From assembly GCF_004209755.1 (NCBI RefSeq), contig NZ_CP035913.1, positions 5,146,001 through 5,210,000 of the forward strand: a stretch of 64,000 nucleotides of DNA. The letters are read 5' to 3'. How positions within the stretch are numbered: the first letter of the stretch is position 1; each line of letters opens with the position of its first letter. Position numbers and translations under genes: made by a program. The notes below the pieces were generated by a model. It was not told the DNA's origin. It made no database searches and worked only from the letters and a program-made list of their open reading frames with translations. This stretch comes from Pseudoduganella lutea (GTDB taxonomy: Bacteria > Pseudomonadota > Gammaproteobacteria > Burkholderiales > Burkholderiaceae_D). This document shows positions 26,431 through 35,780 of the stretch, piece by piece.

Positions 26431-27372
26431 ATGACCCAATTCGCATTTGTATTCCCCGGCCAGGGTTCCCAGGCCGTGGCCATGATGGCCGGTTTCGCCG
26501 GCAATCCGGTCGTCGAGCAGACGATCGCCGAAGCGTCGGACGCGCTGCAGTTCGACCTCGGCAAGCTGATCGCCGAAGGCCCGAAGGAAGAACTCGACCT
26601 CACCACCAACACGCAACCGGTCATGCTGACGGCCGCCGTCGCCGTCTACCGCGCGTGGATCGCCGCGGGCGGTCCGGTGCCGTCCATCGTCGCAGGCCAC
26701 AGCCTGGGCGAGTACTCGGCGCTGGTCGCGGCCGGCGTGATTCCCTTCAAGGATGCGGTGCCGCTCGTGCGCTTCCGCGCCCAGGCCATGCAGGAAGCGG
26801 TGCCGGTGGGGCAGGGCACGATGGCCGTGGTGCTGGGCCTGTCGGACGAGGACGTGCGCGCCGCCTGCGCCGAGGCCGTGGCCGCCGATCCAACCCAGGT
26901 GGTGGAAGCGGTCAACTACAACGCGCCCGCCCAGGTCGTGATCGCAGGCCACTCGGCTGGCGTGGACAAGGCATGCGAAATCGCCAAGGCCAGGGGCGCC
27001 AAGCGCGCCATGCGCCTGCCGGTGTCGGCGCCATTCCATTCGTCGCTGCTCAAGCCGGCATCGGACCGCTTGCGCGACTACATGGAAAGCATCCATTTCC
27101 ATGCGCCCCAGATCGATTTGATCAATAACGTCGATGTTGCTGTTTTACATGATCCGGCCAGCATCAAGGATGCGCTCGTGCGCCAGGCCGCCAGCCCCGT
27201 GCGCTGGGTGGAAACGATGCAGAAGGTGGCGGCGGGTGGCATCACCCAGGTCGTCGAATGCGGCCCGGGCAAGGTGCTGATGGGGCTGACCAAGCGCATC
27301 GATCCGAACCTCGTGGGCGACGCGATCACCGACCAGGCTTCGCTGGAACGCCTGCTGGCAACGTTGAAATAA
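26431..27372 (+). CDS. fabD: Malonyl-CoA:ACP transacylase (FabD)
   Basis: FabD loads malonyl units onto acyl carrier protein. The 313-residue protein has FVFPGQGSQ at the start, the nucleophile Ser in GHSLGEYSAL (S91), an Arg in LVRFRAQAMQ, and the catalytic His in PFHSSLLKP. The end CGPGKVLMGLTKRI is typical. The order fabH-fabD-fabG-acpP-fabF is the conserved one. The 206-bp gap upstream contains the fabH-end duplication and may hold an internal promoter (TACAAT at 26352-26357). Confidence 0.97.
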   Translation: MTQFAFVFPGQGSQAVAMMAGFAGNPVVEQTIAEASDALQFDLGKLIAEGPKEELDLTTNTQPVMLTAAVAVYRAWIAAGGPVPSIVAGHSLGEYSALVAAGVIPFKDAVPLVRFRAQAMQEAVPVGQGTMAVVLGLSDEDVRAACAEAVAADPTQVVEAVNYNAPAQVVIAGHSAGVDKACEIAKARGAKRAMRLPVSAPFHSSLLKPASDRLRDYMESIHFHAPQIDLINNVDVAVLHDPASIKDALVRQAASPVRWVETMQKVAAGGITQVVECGPGKVLMGLTKRIDPNLVGDAITDQASLERLLATLK

Positions 27373-27387
27373 CATCGAAGGAAGACC

Positions 27388-28134
27388 ATGAACCTGTCCA
27401 ACCAAGTCGCACTCGTCACGGGCGCATCGCGCGGCATCGGCAAGGCCATCGCCACCGAACTGGCGCGCCAGGGCGCGAAGGTGATCGGCACGGCCACCAC
27501 CGAAGCGGGCGCCGAAGCGATTTCCGCCTACCTGGCCGGCATCGGCCCGGATGCGGGCAAGGGCATCGTGCTGGATGTAACCGATGCGCAGCGCTGCGGC
27601 GCCGTCATCGACGAAGTGAGCAAGCAATCCGGCGCGATCGGCATCCTCGTCAATAACGCCGGCATCACGGCCGACCAGCTGGCCATGCGGATGAAAGACG
27701 ATGAATGGGACAAGGTCATCGCCACCAACCTGTCCGCCGTGGGCCGGCTCTCCCGCGCGGTCCTGCGTGGCATGATGAAAGCCAAGACTGGGCGTATTAT
27801 CAATATCACCTCGGTGGTGGCCTCGTCCGGTAATCCGGGCCAAATGAATTATGCGGCAGCCAAGGCCGGCGTCGAAGGCATGTCGCGCGCGCTGGCCCGG
27901 GAAATCGGCAGCCGCAACATCACCGTGAATTGCATCGCACCGGGTTTCATCGATACGGACATGACGAAGGTCCTGGGCGAGGAACAGCATGCGGCCCTGC
28001 TCACGCAGATCCCGCTGGGCCGCCTCGGCAAGCCCGAAGATATCGCCGCGGCGGTGGCTTTCCTGGCCTCGCCGGGTGGCGCATATATTACCGGCACGAC
28101 ATTACACGTGAATGGCGGCATGTACATGGGGTAA
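27388..28134 (+). CDS. fabG: 3-oxoacyl-ACP reductase (FabG)
   Basis: FabG reduces 3-oxoacyl-ACP with NADPH in each elongation round. The 248-residue short-chain dehydrogenase has the TGASRGIG cofactor motif, NNAG, and the catalytic Ser142-Tyr155-Lys159 (TSVVASSG, YAAAK). It ends with GTTLHVNGGMYM, the usual FabG C-terminus. AAGGAAGACC precedes the ATG, 15 bp after fabD. Confidence 0.97.
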   Translation: MNLSNQVALVTGASRGIGKAIATELARQGAKVIGTATTEAGAEAISAYLAGIGPDAGKGIVLDVTDAQRCGAVIDEVSKQSGAIGILVNNAGITADQLAMRMKDDEWDKVIATNLSAVGRLSRAVLRGMMKAKTGRIINITSVVASSGNPGQMNYAAAKAGVEGMSRALAREIGSRNITVNCIAPGFIDTDMTKVLGEEQHAALLTQIPLGRLGKPEDIAAAVAFLASPGGAYITGTTLHVNGGMYMG

Positions 28135-28301
28135 TAAGGAAGCATGAGGAATTGAACGGTTTTGCGTGGGGTAATATGCGCAATCCCGTTTTTTAGCAGC
28201 GATTTCGGTAAAGCTGAGCACAGAAGCCGAAATTAGTTTTTCAGCGCGCAAACCTGATAAAATGCGCGCTTTCCGTAACATACACACAATGGAGCCATAA
28301 C

Positions 28302-28541
28302 ATGTCCGATATCGAACAACGCGTTAAGAAGATCGTCGCCGAACAACTGGGCGTCGCCGAAGCCGACATCAAGAACGAATCGTCTTTCGTCGATGACCTG
28401 GGCGCCGATTCCCTCGACACCGTTGAACTGGTAATGGCACTGGAAGACGAGTTCGAGATGGAAATCCCTGACGAACAAGCTGAAAAGATCACCACCGTGC
28501 AGCAGGCTATCGACTACGCGACCAACCACGTCAAGGCCTAA
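28302..28541 (+). CDS. acpP: Acyl carrier protein
   Basis: The 79-residue acidic four-helix protein carries growing acyl chains on a phosphopantetheine attached to Ser37 of the [10 protein letters not shown] motif. The prosthetic group would be added by the AcpS encoded at 40575-40973. The sequence is close to E. coli AcpP throughout. The gap of 167 bp after fabG contains an AT-rich stretch with GATAAAAT at 28254-28261, suggesting acpP has its own promoter as well, as in other bacteria. Confidence 0.98.
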   Translation: MSDIEQRVKKIVAEQLGVAEADIKNESSFVDDLGADSLDTVELVMALEDEFEMEIPDEQAEKITTVQQAIDYATNHVKA

Positions 28542-28583
28542 GTTCGTAGCAACAGCAGCAAAGATCGACTCCAGGAGAATCGC

Positions 28584-29828
28584 TTGAGTTCCAAAAACCG
28601 TCGTGTGGTGGTTACCGGCCTCGGTTGCGTGTCCCCGATCGGCAATACGATTGCCGAAGCGTGGAACGCGATCACCGAGGGCAAATCCGGTATCGCCAAC
28701 ATCACCAAGTTTGATGCCAGCGCGTTCTCGACCCGCTTCGCCGGCGAGGTCAAGAACTTCAACGTCGAAAGCTATCTCGACGTCAAGGAAGCCCGCCACA
28801 TGGATGCGTTCATCCATTTCGGCATGGCTGCGGGTATCCAGGCGATCCAGGATTCCGGTCTGGTCGTCACCGAAGAGAACGCCGATCGCATCGGCGTGAT
28901 CATCGGCTCCGGCATCGGCGGCCTGCCGATGATCGAAGAACAGAAAGCGGATTACGACAAGCGCGGTCCGCGCCGTATCTCGCCGTTCTTCGTGCCGGCC
29001 TCGATCATTAACATGATCTCCGGTAACCTCTCGATCAAATACGGCATGCGCGGTCCCAACCTGGCGATCGTCACCGCATGCACCACCGGCCTGCACAGCA
29101 TCGGCGCGGCAGCGCGCCTGATCGAATACGGCGATGCCGACATCATGGTGGCCGGCGGTGCCGAATCCACGGTGTCGCCGCTGGGCCTGGGCGGCTTTGC
29201 ATCCGCCCGTGCGCTGTCGAGCCGCAACGACGATCCCGCGACCGCTTCGCGTCCGTGGGACCAGGATCGCGACGGCTTCGTGCTGGGCGAGGGCGCCGGC
29301 GTGATGGTGCTGGAAGAGTACGAGCATGCCAAGGCGCGCGGCGCCAAGATCTACGCGGAATTGCTGGGCTTCGGCATGAGCGCGGATGCCTACCACATGA
29401 CGTCGCCGCTGGAAGATGGCAGCGGTGGTGCCAAGTCGGCGATCGCGGCCATGAAGAACGCCGGTATCAATCCCGACCAGGTGCAATACCTGAATGCGCA
29501 CGGCACGTCCACGCCGCTGGGCGACGCGGCCGAAGTCACCGGCATCAAGTATGCATTCGGTGACCATGCCAAGAGCCTCGTGGTGAGCTCGACGAAGTCG
29601 ATGACCGGCCACCTGCTCGGTGGTGCCGGCGGCCTCGAAGCCGTGTTCACCGTGCTGGCGATCCACCACCAGGTGGCACCGCCCACGATCAACCTGTTCA
29701 ACCAGGATCCGGCGTGCGACCTGGACTTCTGTGCCAACGTCGCCCGCCCGATGGCCATCCAGTATGCCGTCAAGAACTCGTTCGGCTTCGGCGGAACGAA
29801 CGGCAGCCTCGTGTTCGGAAAAGTTTGA
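28584..29828 (+). CDS. fabF: Beta-ketoacyl-ACP synthase II (FabF)
   Basis: FabF elongates acyl-ACP with malonyl-ACP and sets unsaturated chain length. The 414-residue protein has the catalytic Cys166 in TACTTGL, His in NAHGTSTP and His in SMTGHLLGG, with the C-terminal [12 protein letters not shown] motif. The start is a TTG at 28584, unusual for a highly expressed gene, but it follows AGGAGAAT and gives the standard N-terminus. It lies 42 bp after acpP. Two hairpins follow the stop. Confidence 0.97.
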   Translation: MSSKNRRVVVTGLGCVSPIGNTIAEAWNAITEGKSGIANITKFDASAFSTRFAGEVKNFNVESYLDVKEARHMDAFIHFGMAAGIQAIQDSGLVVTEENADRIGVIIGSGIGGLPMIEEQKADYDKRGPRRISPFFVPASIINMISGNLSIKYGMRGPNLAIVTACTTGLHSIGAAARLIEYGDADIMVAGGAESTVSPLGLGGFASARALSSRNDDPATASRPWDQDRDGFVLGEGAGVMVLEEYEHAKARGAKIYAELLGFGMSADAYHMTSPLEDGSGGAKSAIAAMKNAGINPDQVQYLNAHGTSTPLGDAAEVTGIKYAFGDHAKSLVVSSTKSMTGHLLGGAGGLEAVFTVLAIHHQVAPPTINLFNQDPACDLDFCANVARPMAIQYAVKNSFGFGGTNGSLVFGKV

Positions 29829-29837
29829 ACTTCCCCT

Positions 29838-29864
29838 GCTCACTCCGGTCATACCGAAGTGAGC
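29838..29864 (+). terminator. 12-bp stem hairpin directly after fabF
   Basis: GCTCACTCCGGT and ACCGAAGTGAGC pair with one mismatch around the loop CAT, starting 10 bp after the fabF stop. No T-tract follows. It probably marks the end of the fatty-acid operon or protects its 3' end. Confidence 0.6.
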
Positions 29865-29875
29865 GCCAGTGGTCC

Positions 29876-29915
29876 GGCGGCTGACTGTTGACATGATTGT
29901 CGACGGTCAGCCGCC
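29876..29915 (+). terminator. Second hairpin after fabF
   Basis: GGCGGCTGAC pairs perfectly with GTCAGCCGCC (10 bp), with a further partly paired inner segment (TTGAC/GTCGAC). No T-tract follows. With the hairpin at 29838 it forms a double structure. Confidence 0.55.
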
Positions 29916-29990
29916 GCGGCCTGCCGGTGCCGGCATTCGTCGGCACCGATCGCCCGGCAAGAGGCCGGCGCTTCCTGTTTTTTCCAGGTC

Positions 29991-30120
29991 ATCGGCTGAT
30001 CCAGCACGCGACATCCGTCATGCGCTGATCCGTCATTTGCTGATTCGTCATGCGCCGCCGTCATGTGCTGATTCGTCATGCGTTGATCCGTCATGCCTGA
30101 TCCGTCATGCACTGACGCCT
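29991..30120 (+). repeat. Degenerate 15-bp tandem repeats in a 351-bp gap
   Basis: The unit GCGCTGATCCGTCAT recurs about six or seven times with variants (TTGCTGATTCGTCAT, GTGCTGATTCGTCAT, GCGTTGATCCGTCAT); one unit is 13 bases and one is 14. The gap between fabF (29828) and the next gene (30180) otherwise holds only the two hairpins; I see no gene in it. Confidence 0.75.
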
Positions 30121-30179
30121 CGCGCATTGCTGCACCCCGTGTTTCATGTCGTCGCCCTGAGCGTTGTCACGCCATTGCC

Positions 30180-30650
30180 ATGTCCATCGCCATTGCCGCC
30201 GTCATCCGTCCATCGCGCGCCTTGCACTTGGCGCAGGTAGCGCTGTGCGTGGCCGTGCTGGCCTGCGCGGCCTGGTCGGGGCCGGGCATCGCAGGCGCGT
30301 TCCTGCTGGCCGCTGGCGTTGTGGGAGCCGCTTCCGGACGAGCTTTTGTCAAGCCGGCGCGCATTGATATTTCGGCTGTCGGGCAAATCCGCCTGGCGGT
30401 ATACCACCAGAGGGATGCGCAGCACGCGGGCATGGGGCAAAGCGTGCGGCTGCTGCCGGGCTCCACAGTATGGCCCGGCCTGTTGCTGTTGCGCTTGGAA
30501 AGCGAAGCGGGCAAGGCTGGCCGTGTGTACTGGCTGATCGTGCTGCCCGACAGCGCTGCGCTGGACGTGCGGCGCCGGCTGTCGCTGGCGGTGCGTGCGA
30601 TTGCCGTGAATGCGGCGGGCGATAACGGCGCCGCTAAAAAAATCCTGTAA
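30180..30650 (+). CDS. Small membrane protein, possibly YgfX-like
   Basis: A 156-residue protein with two adjacent transmembrane helices near the N-terminus (about residues 15-35, LHLAQVALCVAVLACAAW, and 38-58, GIAGAFLLAAGVVGAASG). A soluble domain follows with VYHQRDAQHAGMG, a LLPGSTVWPGLLLLRLE strand pair and VYWLIVLPDS. Two helices plus a small beta domain with WPGLLLL...LPDS resembles the YgfX/CptA family, which sits near rpoE in many proteobacteria; this family call is tentative. The start at 30180 is chosen as the first ATG before the first helix. It lies 77 bp upstream of rpoE in the same direction. Confidence 0.6.
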   Translation: MSIAIAAVIRPSRALHLAQVALCVAVLACAAWSGPGIAGAFLLAAGVVGAASGRAFVKPARIDISAVGQIRLAVYHQRDAQHAGMGQSVRLLPGSTVWPGLLLLRLESEAGKAGRVYWLIVLPDSAALDVRRRLSLAVRAIAVNAAGDNGAAKKIL

Positions 30651-30727
30651 ACCCCCGAACCAATTACCTCGCACCGCCTCTATAGCCATATGGAGCGCCG
30701 GCGCTGCAGGCCACCGAGGGCTAAGGT

Positions 30728-31327
30728 GTGACGACAGACCGTGAAAGCGATCAACTGCTGGTCGAGCGAGTCCAGGCAGGTGAGCGGCAGGCATTCGACT
30801 TGCTCGTGTCGAAGTATCAGCGCAGGCTGATGCGGCTGGTGTCGCGCATCGTGCACGACCCCGCCTCGGCGGAAGACGTGGTCCAGGAAAGCTTCATCAA
30901 GGCGTTCCGTGGCCTGCGCCATTTCCGTGGCGATTCCGCTTTCTACACGTGGCTGTACCGGATCGGCATCAACACCGCCAAGAATTTTCTCGTCACGCAG
31001 AGCCGGCGCACCACCGCGGCGCCTGCCGATGCCGAGAGCGCGGCGGCACTGGGTGAAATCGATGGCCTGCGCGACATCAACACGCCGGAGTCCATGCTGG
31101 CCAGCAAGCAGATCGCGGAAACGGTCAATGCCGCGATGGAGGCGCTGCCCGTCGATTTGCGCACGGCGATCCTGCTGCGCGAAATCGAAGGCCTGAGTTA
31201 TGAAGAGATATCGGAAATCATGTCATGCCCTATCGGAACCGTACGCAGCCGCATTTTCCGGGCGCGTGAAGTGATCGCCGACAAATTGCGCCCACTCCTG
31301 GATGTGCCGGTTGACAAGCGCTGGTAG
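30728..31327 (+). CDS. rpoE: RNA polymerase sigma factor RpoE (sigma-E)
   Basis: A 199-residue ECF sigma factor for envelope stress. Region 2 shows DLLVSKYQRRLMRLVSRIV and the -10-binding segment AEDVVQESFIKAFRGL...FYTWLYRI. Region 4 shows LREIEGLSYEEISEIM and GTVRSRIFRARE. The protein matches E. coli RpoE closely in length and sequence. The start is GTG 30728 behind AAGG. It is followed by a short anti-sigma gene and the MucD/DegQ protease; no rseB gene is present. No convincing sigma-E-type promoter was identified upstream. Confidence 0.96.
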   Translation: MTTDRESDQLLVERVQAGERQAFDLLVSKYQRRLMRLVSRIVHDPASAEDVVQESFIKAFRGLRHFRGDSAFYTWLYRIGINTAKNFLVTQSRRTTAAPADAESAAALGEIDGLRDINTPESMLASKQIAETVNAAMEALPVDLRTAILLREIEGLSYEEISEIMSCPIGTVRSRIFRAREVIADKLRPLLDVPVDKRW

Positions 31328-31390
31328 GCCTCCGAAACTGACAGTTCAGCCCGTTTGATCATCGTTATTTTTTCCGCCCAGGGATATGTC

Positions 31391-31678
31391 ATGGAAACCC
31401 CGACCCGCCTCCAGGAAAACATCTCGGCGATGGTGGACAACGAATTGCCGGCGTCCGAAGTCGAGCTGACCCTGGCCGCCTTGTCCGAGCCGGATGGGCT
31501 TGCCGCCTGGCGCATGTACCACCTGGTCGGCGATGCTTTGCGCGCGCACCAGCCGGAAGCGGAGCTCTCCGCCAGCTTCGCCGAGCGCCTCGCCGAGTGC
31601 CTCGCTGCCGAGGAATTGCCGGGCCGTCCCGCCGACCCAGCCGTGCGCGAAGGTCCCGCAGCCGTCACGCTGCCCTGA
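31391..31678 (+). CDS. rseA: Short RseA-like anti-sigma-E protein (no membrane segment)
   Basis: RseA binds and holds RpoE at the inner membrane. The 95-residue product has the cytoplasmic sigma-binding domain (ISAMVDNELPASE, then LAAWRMYHLVGDALR, then FAERLAECLAAEE). It ends at a TGA in a Pro/Ala stretch, before the place where the transmembrane helix and periplasmic domain of typical RseA (E. coli 216 residues) would begin. A scan of the following sequence in all frames to the mucD start shows only repeat-derived, non-hydrophobic frames. So either the anti-sigma factor is soluble, or the gene is truncated. Three 35-bp repeats begin 12 bp after the stop. ATG 31391 is the only reasonable start. 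Confidence 0.8.
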   Translation: METPTRLQENISAMVDNELPASEVELTLAALSEPDGLAAWRMYHLVGDALRAHQPEAELSASFAERLAECLAAEELPGRPADPAVREGPAAVTLP

Positions 31679-31690
31679 GCGCATCGTCTG

Positions 31691-31795
31691 CTTCCCGGCT
31701 GCCGCGCGGCCGCGCCAGCCTTCCGCTTCCCGGCTGCCATGCGGCCGCACCAGTCTTCCGCATTCTGGCCGCCGCACGGCTGCGCCAACCGTCCA
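31691..31795 (+). repeat. Three 35-bp tandem repeats between rseA and mucD
   Basis: Units start at 31691, 31726 and 31761. Each runs from CTTCCCGGCTGCC (third: CATTCTGGCCGCC) through a GCGGCCGC-like core to a CTTCCG-type end. They are close enough to show recent amplification, with the third copy more diverged. Confidence 0.85.
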
Positions 31796-31958
31796 TTGCC
31801 CCGGCTGGCGCCACGTTACAGCGCGCTACAAATCTCCTCTTGAAATTTGTTATCAGCTGCAACATCTTGTGCGTGCTGCAACTTCAGCTTTTCGCTTACC
31901 ATACAGCGGAGCCTCCGGCTTGCGTTGCGCCCTGACCCATACCGAAAACAGACATTCT

Positions 31959-33467
31959 ATGAAAACCAATATCTCTGCTGGTAACAAAACCTTGTCGGCG
32001 CTGCTGGTCAGCGCGGGTATCCTGTTTGCACCTGCCATGACCGGTCTGGCACCCGTCCACGCCGCGCCGGCGACTGGCGCCGTGGCGGGGCTGCCCGATT
32101 TTGCCGACATGGTGGAGAAAGTCGGTCCGGCCGTCGTCAATATCCGCACCACCGAGCGCCAGCGCATGCGTCCCCCCGGTGCCGAGGATGAGGAAATGCA
32201 GGAATTCTTCCGCCGCTTCTTTGGCGGCCAGATGCCCACCCCGCGCCGCGAAGGCCAGCAGCCGCGCGGCAACCGCCAGCAGCAGCAGATACCGCAGGAG
32301 CGCGAAGTGCAGCGCGGCGTTGGTTCCGGCTTCATCATTTCCGCCGACGGCTATGTGCTGACCAATGCGCACGTGGTGGCCGGTGCCGATGAGGTCTATG
32401 TCACGCTGACCGACAAGCGCGAATTCAAGGCCAAGGTGCTGGGCTCCGACGCGGGTACCGACGTGGCCGTGCTGAAGATCGACGGTTCGCGCCTGCCGGT
32501 GCTGACGATGGGCGACTCGAACCGGATCCGCGTCGGCGAATGGGTCGTGGCCATCGGCTCGCCGTTCAACCTGGAAAACTCGGTCACCGCCGGCATCATC
32601 TCGGCCAAGTCGCGCGACACCGGCGAATACCTGCCGCTGATCCAGAGCGACGTGGCCGTCAATCCGGGCAACTCGGGCGGGCCGCTGATCAATATGCGCG
32701 GCGAAGTCATCGGCATCAACTCGCAGATCGCCACGCTGTCCGGCGCCTATAACGGCATTTCGTTCGCCATTCCCATCGACGAGGCCATGCGCGTGGCCGA
32801 CCAGCTGAAGAAATCCGGCAAGGTCACGCGCGGCCGCATCGGCGTGCAGATCGGCGAAGTCACGCGCGACGTGGCCGAATCGCTGGGCCTGAAGGATGCT
32901 CGCGGCGCCGAAGTGTCGATGGTGGAAGAGGGCGGCCCGGCATTCAAGGCCGGCCTGCGCCCCGGCGACATCGTCACCAAGTTCAATGGCAAGGACATCG
33001 AGCGTTCGTCCGACCTGCGCCGCCTGGTCGGCAACACGGCCCCGAATACCCGTGCCACCATCACGGTCTGGCGCCAGGGCAAGGCGGTCGACCTGCCTGT
33101 CACCGTTGCCGAGCTCGAGTCCGACCAGCCACGCGGCGCCCGCGGCGAAGGCAGCAAGCCATCCGGCGAAGGCGCGGCCAATGCGCTGGGCCTGAAGGTG
33201 ACCGACCTGTCCGCCGCCGAGAAGAAGGAGCTCGGCGTGCAGGGCGGCGTGAAGGTGGCCGCGGCAGAAGGCGTGGCGGGTGGCGCCGGCATCCAGGAAG
33301 ACGACGTGCTGCTCCAGCTGAACAACTCGCCGATCATCGACGCCAAGCAGTTCAACGCGCTCGTCTCGAAACTCGATCCGAAGCGCAATGCGGTCGTGCT
33401 CGTGCGCCGTGGCAACCTGGCGCGCTTCCTGACGCTGCGCCCGGCCCCGGCACCGGCACCGAAGTAA
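31959..33467 (+). CDS. mucD: Periplasmic serine protease, MucD/DegQ type
   Basis: A 502-residue HtrA-family protease and chaperone. A signal peptide spans residues 1-35 (ends HAA). The trypsin-like domain has His138 (TNAHVV), Asp168 (GTDVAVLKI) and Ser239 (NPGNSGGPL). Two PDZ domains follow (about 280-370 with GVQIGEVTRDVAESLGL, and 400-490). A Gln/Arg-rich insert (~92-116) precedes the catalytic domain, as in other Do-like proteases. It degrades misfolded envelope proteins and belongs to the sigma-E response, matching its place after rpoE-rseA. ATG 31959 starts the signal peptide. The C-terminal tail is a short Pro-Ala repeat. Confidence 0.95.
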   Translation: MKTNISAGNKTLSALLVSAGILFAPAMTGLAPVHAAPATGAVAGLPDFADMVEKVGPAVVNIRTTERQRMRPPGAEDEEMQEFFRRFFGGQMPTPRREGQQPRGNRQQQQIPQEREVQRGVGSGFIISADGYVLTNAHVVAGADEVYVTLTDKREFKAKVLGSDAGTDVAVLKIDGSRLPVLTMGDSNRIRVGEWVVAIGSPFNLENSVTAGIISAKSRDTGEYLPLIQSDVAVNPGNSGGPLINMRGEVIGINSQIATLSGAYNGISFAIPIDEAMRVADQLKKSGKVTRGRIGVQIGEVTRDVAESLGLKDARGAEVSMVEEGGPAFKAGLRPGDIVTKFNGKDIERSSDLRRLVGNTAPNTRATITVWRQGKAVDLPVTVAELESDQPRGARGEGSKPSGEGAANALGLKVTDLSAAEKKELGVQGGVKVAAAEGVAGGAGIQEDDVLLQLNNSPIIDAKQFNALVSKLDPKRNAVVLVRRGNLARFLTLRPAPAPAPK

Positions 33468-33473
33468 GCGACA

Positions 33474-33507
33474 GGCGGCATGGACGGCCATTAGGCCGCC
33501 CATGCCG
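33474..33507 (+). terminator. 15-bp stem hairpin after mucD
   Basis: GCGGCATGGACGGCC and GGCCGCCCATGCCGC pair with one mismatch around ATTA, starting 7 bp after the mucD stop. There is no T-tract. Confidence 0.6.
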
Positions 33508-33546
33508 CGCAGGCATACCCGCGCGTTGCGCCCTCCGCATACCTCC

Positions 33547-33795
33547 ATGCATTTCACACTCTATTCGCGCAGTTATTGCCACCTGTGCCAGGACATGCTC
33601 GATGCCCTCCTGGCATTGCGCACGCCTGGCCGGTCGTTCACCGTCGACGTGATCGACGTGGATGCCGACCCCGCGCTGGTGGCCCGCTTTGACGAGCTGG
33701 TTCCCGTGCTGTACCGCGGCGAGGAGCAGCTGTGCCATTACTTCCTGGATGAACCAAAGGTATCGGCCTTGGTCGCGGCAATCCCGCATTCATGA
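33547..33795 (+). CDS. Glutaredoxin-like (DUF836) protein
   Basis: An 82-residue thioredoxin-fold protein. It starts HFTLYSRSYCHLCQDML, giving a redox CxxC motif Cys-His-Leu-Cys like glutaredoxins. It then has DVIDVDADPALVARFDELVPVLYRG, with the cis-Pro of the fold in LVPVL. Short proteins of this kind between mucD and lepA are a common betaproteobacterial arrangement. The electron donor and target are unknown. ATG 33547 is fixed by the beta strand at the N-terminus; the frame extends 15 codons upstream without supporting sequence. Confidence 0.85.
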   Translation: MHFTLYSRSYCHLCQDMLDALLALRTPGRSFTVDVIDVDADPALVARFDELVPVLYRGEEQLCHYFLDEPKVSALVAAIPHS

Positions 33796-33892
33796 GTTTT
33801 TAAGCCCGCGTGGACGCCCGGGGCGTCAGATTTCGGGCTTTCCACTCTGAAATCCGGTAAAATGCCAAGGGTTTTCCTTGCACGTTTTCTCG

Positions 33893-33932
33893 AAAGGCGC
33901 TCGGCAGGGCTTTCCCCGCCCAGAGCGCCTTT
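33893..33932 (+). terminator. 10-bp stem hairpin upstream of lepA
   Basis: AAAGGCGCTC pairs exactly with GAGCGCCTTT across a 20-base loop, followed by TTGTATT. It is placed to end transcription from the mucD/glutaredoxin side, or to act in a lepA leader; lepA begins 55 bp later. Confidence 0.55.
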
Positions 33933-33986
33933 TGTATTGGCCGCATCATTGTTGGCCTTCACGCCGTTTTTATCGCCGTTTTATAA

Positions 33987-35780
33987 ATGAACAACATTCG
34001 CAATTTTTCCATCATCGCCCACATCGACCATGGCAAATCCACGCTGGCGGACCGCATCATCCAGCTGTGCGGCGGCCTGTCCGATCGCGAAATGGAAGCC
34101 CAGGTGCTCGATTCGATGGACCTCGAGCGCGAACGGGGCATCACCATCAAGGCCCAGACGGCGGCGCTGAAATACCGGGCGCGCAATGGGGAAATCTACA
34201 ACCTGAACCTGATCGACACGCCGGGCCACGTCGACTTCTCGTATGAAGTGTCGCGCTCGCTGTCCGCCTGCGAAGGCGCGCTGCTGGTCGTCGACGCCTC
34301 GCAGGGCGTCGAGGCGCAGACGGTGGCCAACTGCTACACGGCGCTGGACCTCGGCGTCGAGGTGGTGCCGGTGCTGAACAAGATCGACTTGCCGAACGCC
34401 GATCCACCGTCGGCGATCGCCGAGATCGAGGACGTGATCGGCATCGAGGCCGGCGACGCCGTGCACTGCTCGGCCAAGACGGGCCTGGGCGTGGAAGACG
34501 TGCTGGAATCGATCATCGCCAAAGTGCCGCCGCCGAAGGGCGATCCGGCCGCGCCGCTGCAGGCGCTGATCATCGACTCGTGGTACGACCCGTATGTCGG
34601 CGTCGTCATGCTGGTGCGCGTGGTCAACGGCACGATGAAGCCCAAGGAAAAGATCCTCCTGATGGCCACGGATTCCGTGCAGCTGGTGGAAGACATCGGC
34701 ATCTTCTCGCCCCGTTCGGTATCGCTGCCGCAACTGTCGGCGGGCCAGGTGGGCTTCGTGATCGCCGGCATCAAGGAACTGAAAGTGGCCCGCGTGGGTG
34801 ACACGATCACGACCGCCGTCAAGCCGGCCGAGGCACCGCTGCCCGGCTTCAAGGAAGTGCAGCCGCAGGTGTTTGCCGGCCTGTTCCCCGTGGAAGCAAA
34901 CCAGTACGACGCGCTGCGCGACTCGCTGGAAAAGCTGAAATTGAACGATGCCGCGCTGATGTACGAGCCGGAAGTGTCGCAGGCGCTGGGCTTCGGCTTC
35001 CGCTGCGGCTTCCTGGGCCTGCTGCACATGGAAATCGTGCAGGAGCGCCTCGAGCGCGAGTTCGACATGGACCTGATCACCACGGCGCCCACGGTGGTGT
35101 ACGAAGTGGAACAGCGCGATGGCTCCATCCTGAAGGTGGACAACCCTTCGCGCATGCCCGATCCGTCGCACATCAACGATGTGCGCGAGCCGATCGTCAC
35201 CGTCAACCTGTACATGCCGCAGGAGTACGTGGGTTCCGTCATCACGCTGTGCATCGCCAAGCGCGGTGTCCAGCTGGACATGGCCTACCACGGCCGCCAG
35301 GTGAAGCTCGTGTATGAAATGCCGATGGCCGAGATCGTGCTGGACTTCTTCGACAAGCTGAAATCCACGTCGCGCGGCTATGCGTCGATGGACTACGAGT
35401 TCAAGGAATACCGCTCGGCGGACGTCGTCAAGGTCGACATGCTGATCAACAGCGAGAAGGTCGACGCGCTGGCCATCATCGTGCACCGCGCCAATGCGCC
35501 GTATCGCGGCCGCCAGGTGGCGGCGAAGATGCGCGAACTGATCCCGCGCCAGATGTTCGACGTGGCGATCCAGGCCGCGATCGGTTCGAACATCATCTCG
35601 CGTGAAAACGTCAAGGCGCTGCGCAAGAACGTGCTGGCCAAGTGCTATGGCGGCGACATCTCGCGGAAGAAGAAGCTGCTCGAGAAGCAGAAGGCGGGCA
35701 AGAAGCGCATGAAGCAGGTCGGTTCCGTCGAGATCCCGCAGGAAGCGTTCCTGGCAATCCTCCAAGTGGAAGAAAAATGA
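33987..35780 (+). CDS. lepA: Elongation factor 4 (LepA)
   Basis: LepA is a ribosome-binding GTPase related to EF-G that acts on stalled or initiating ribosomes. The 597-residue protein has the G1 motif AHIDHGKST at residues 10-18, G2 [11 protein letters not shown]3 DTPGHVDF, G4 NKIDLP, and the C-terminal LepA-specific domain ending with [17 protein letters not shown]. Length is standard. The stop overlaps the lepB start by 4 bases (ATGA), which is the conserved lepA-lepB operon. Confidence 0.98.
   Translation: MNNIRNFSIIAHIDHGKSTLADRIIQLCGGLSDREMEAQVLDSMDLERERGITIKAQTAALKYRARNGEIYNLNLIDTPGHVDFSYEVSRSLSACEGALLVVDASQGVEAQTVANCYTALDLGVEVVPVLNKIDLPNADPPSAIAEIEDVIGIEAGDAVHCSAKTGLGVEDVLESIIAKVPPPKGDPAAPLQALIIDSWYDPYVGVVMLVRVVNGTMKPKEKILLMATDSVQLVEDIGIFSPRSVSLPQLSAGQVGFVIAGIKELKVARVGDTITTAVKPAEAPLPGFKEVQPQVFAGLFPVEANQYDALRDSLEKLKLNDAALMYEPEVSQALGFGFRCGFLGLLHMEIVQERLEREFDMDLITTAPTVVYEVEQRDGSILKVDNPSRMPDPSHINDVREPIVTVNLYMPQEYVGSVITLCIAKRGVQLDMAYHGRQVKLVYEMPMAEIVLDFFDKLKSTSRGYASMDYEFKEYRSADVVKVDMLINSEKVDALAIIVHRANAPYRGRQVAAKMRELIPRQMFDVAIQAAIGSNIISRENVKALRKNVLAKCYGGDISRKKKLLEKQKAGKKRMKQVGSVEIPQEAFLAILQVEEK

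Noticed and set aside
31494..31958. Open frame running through the rseA end and the 35-bp repeats into mucD
   Set aside because: It is in frame with mucD but is Pro/Arg/Ser noise. The mucD signal peptide at 31959 defines the true start.
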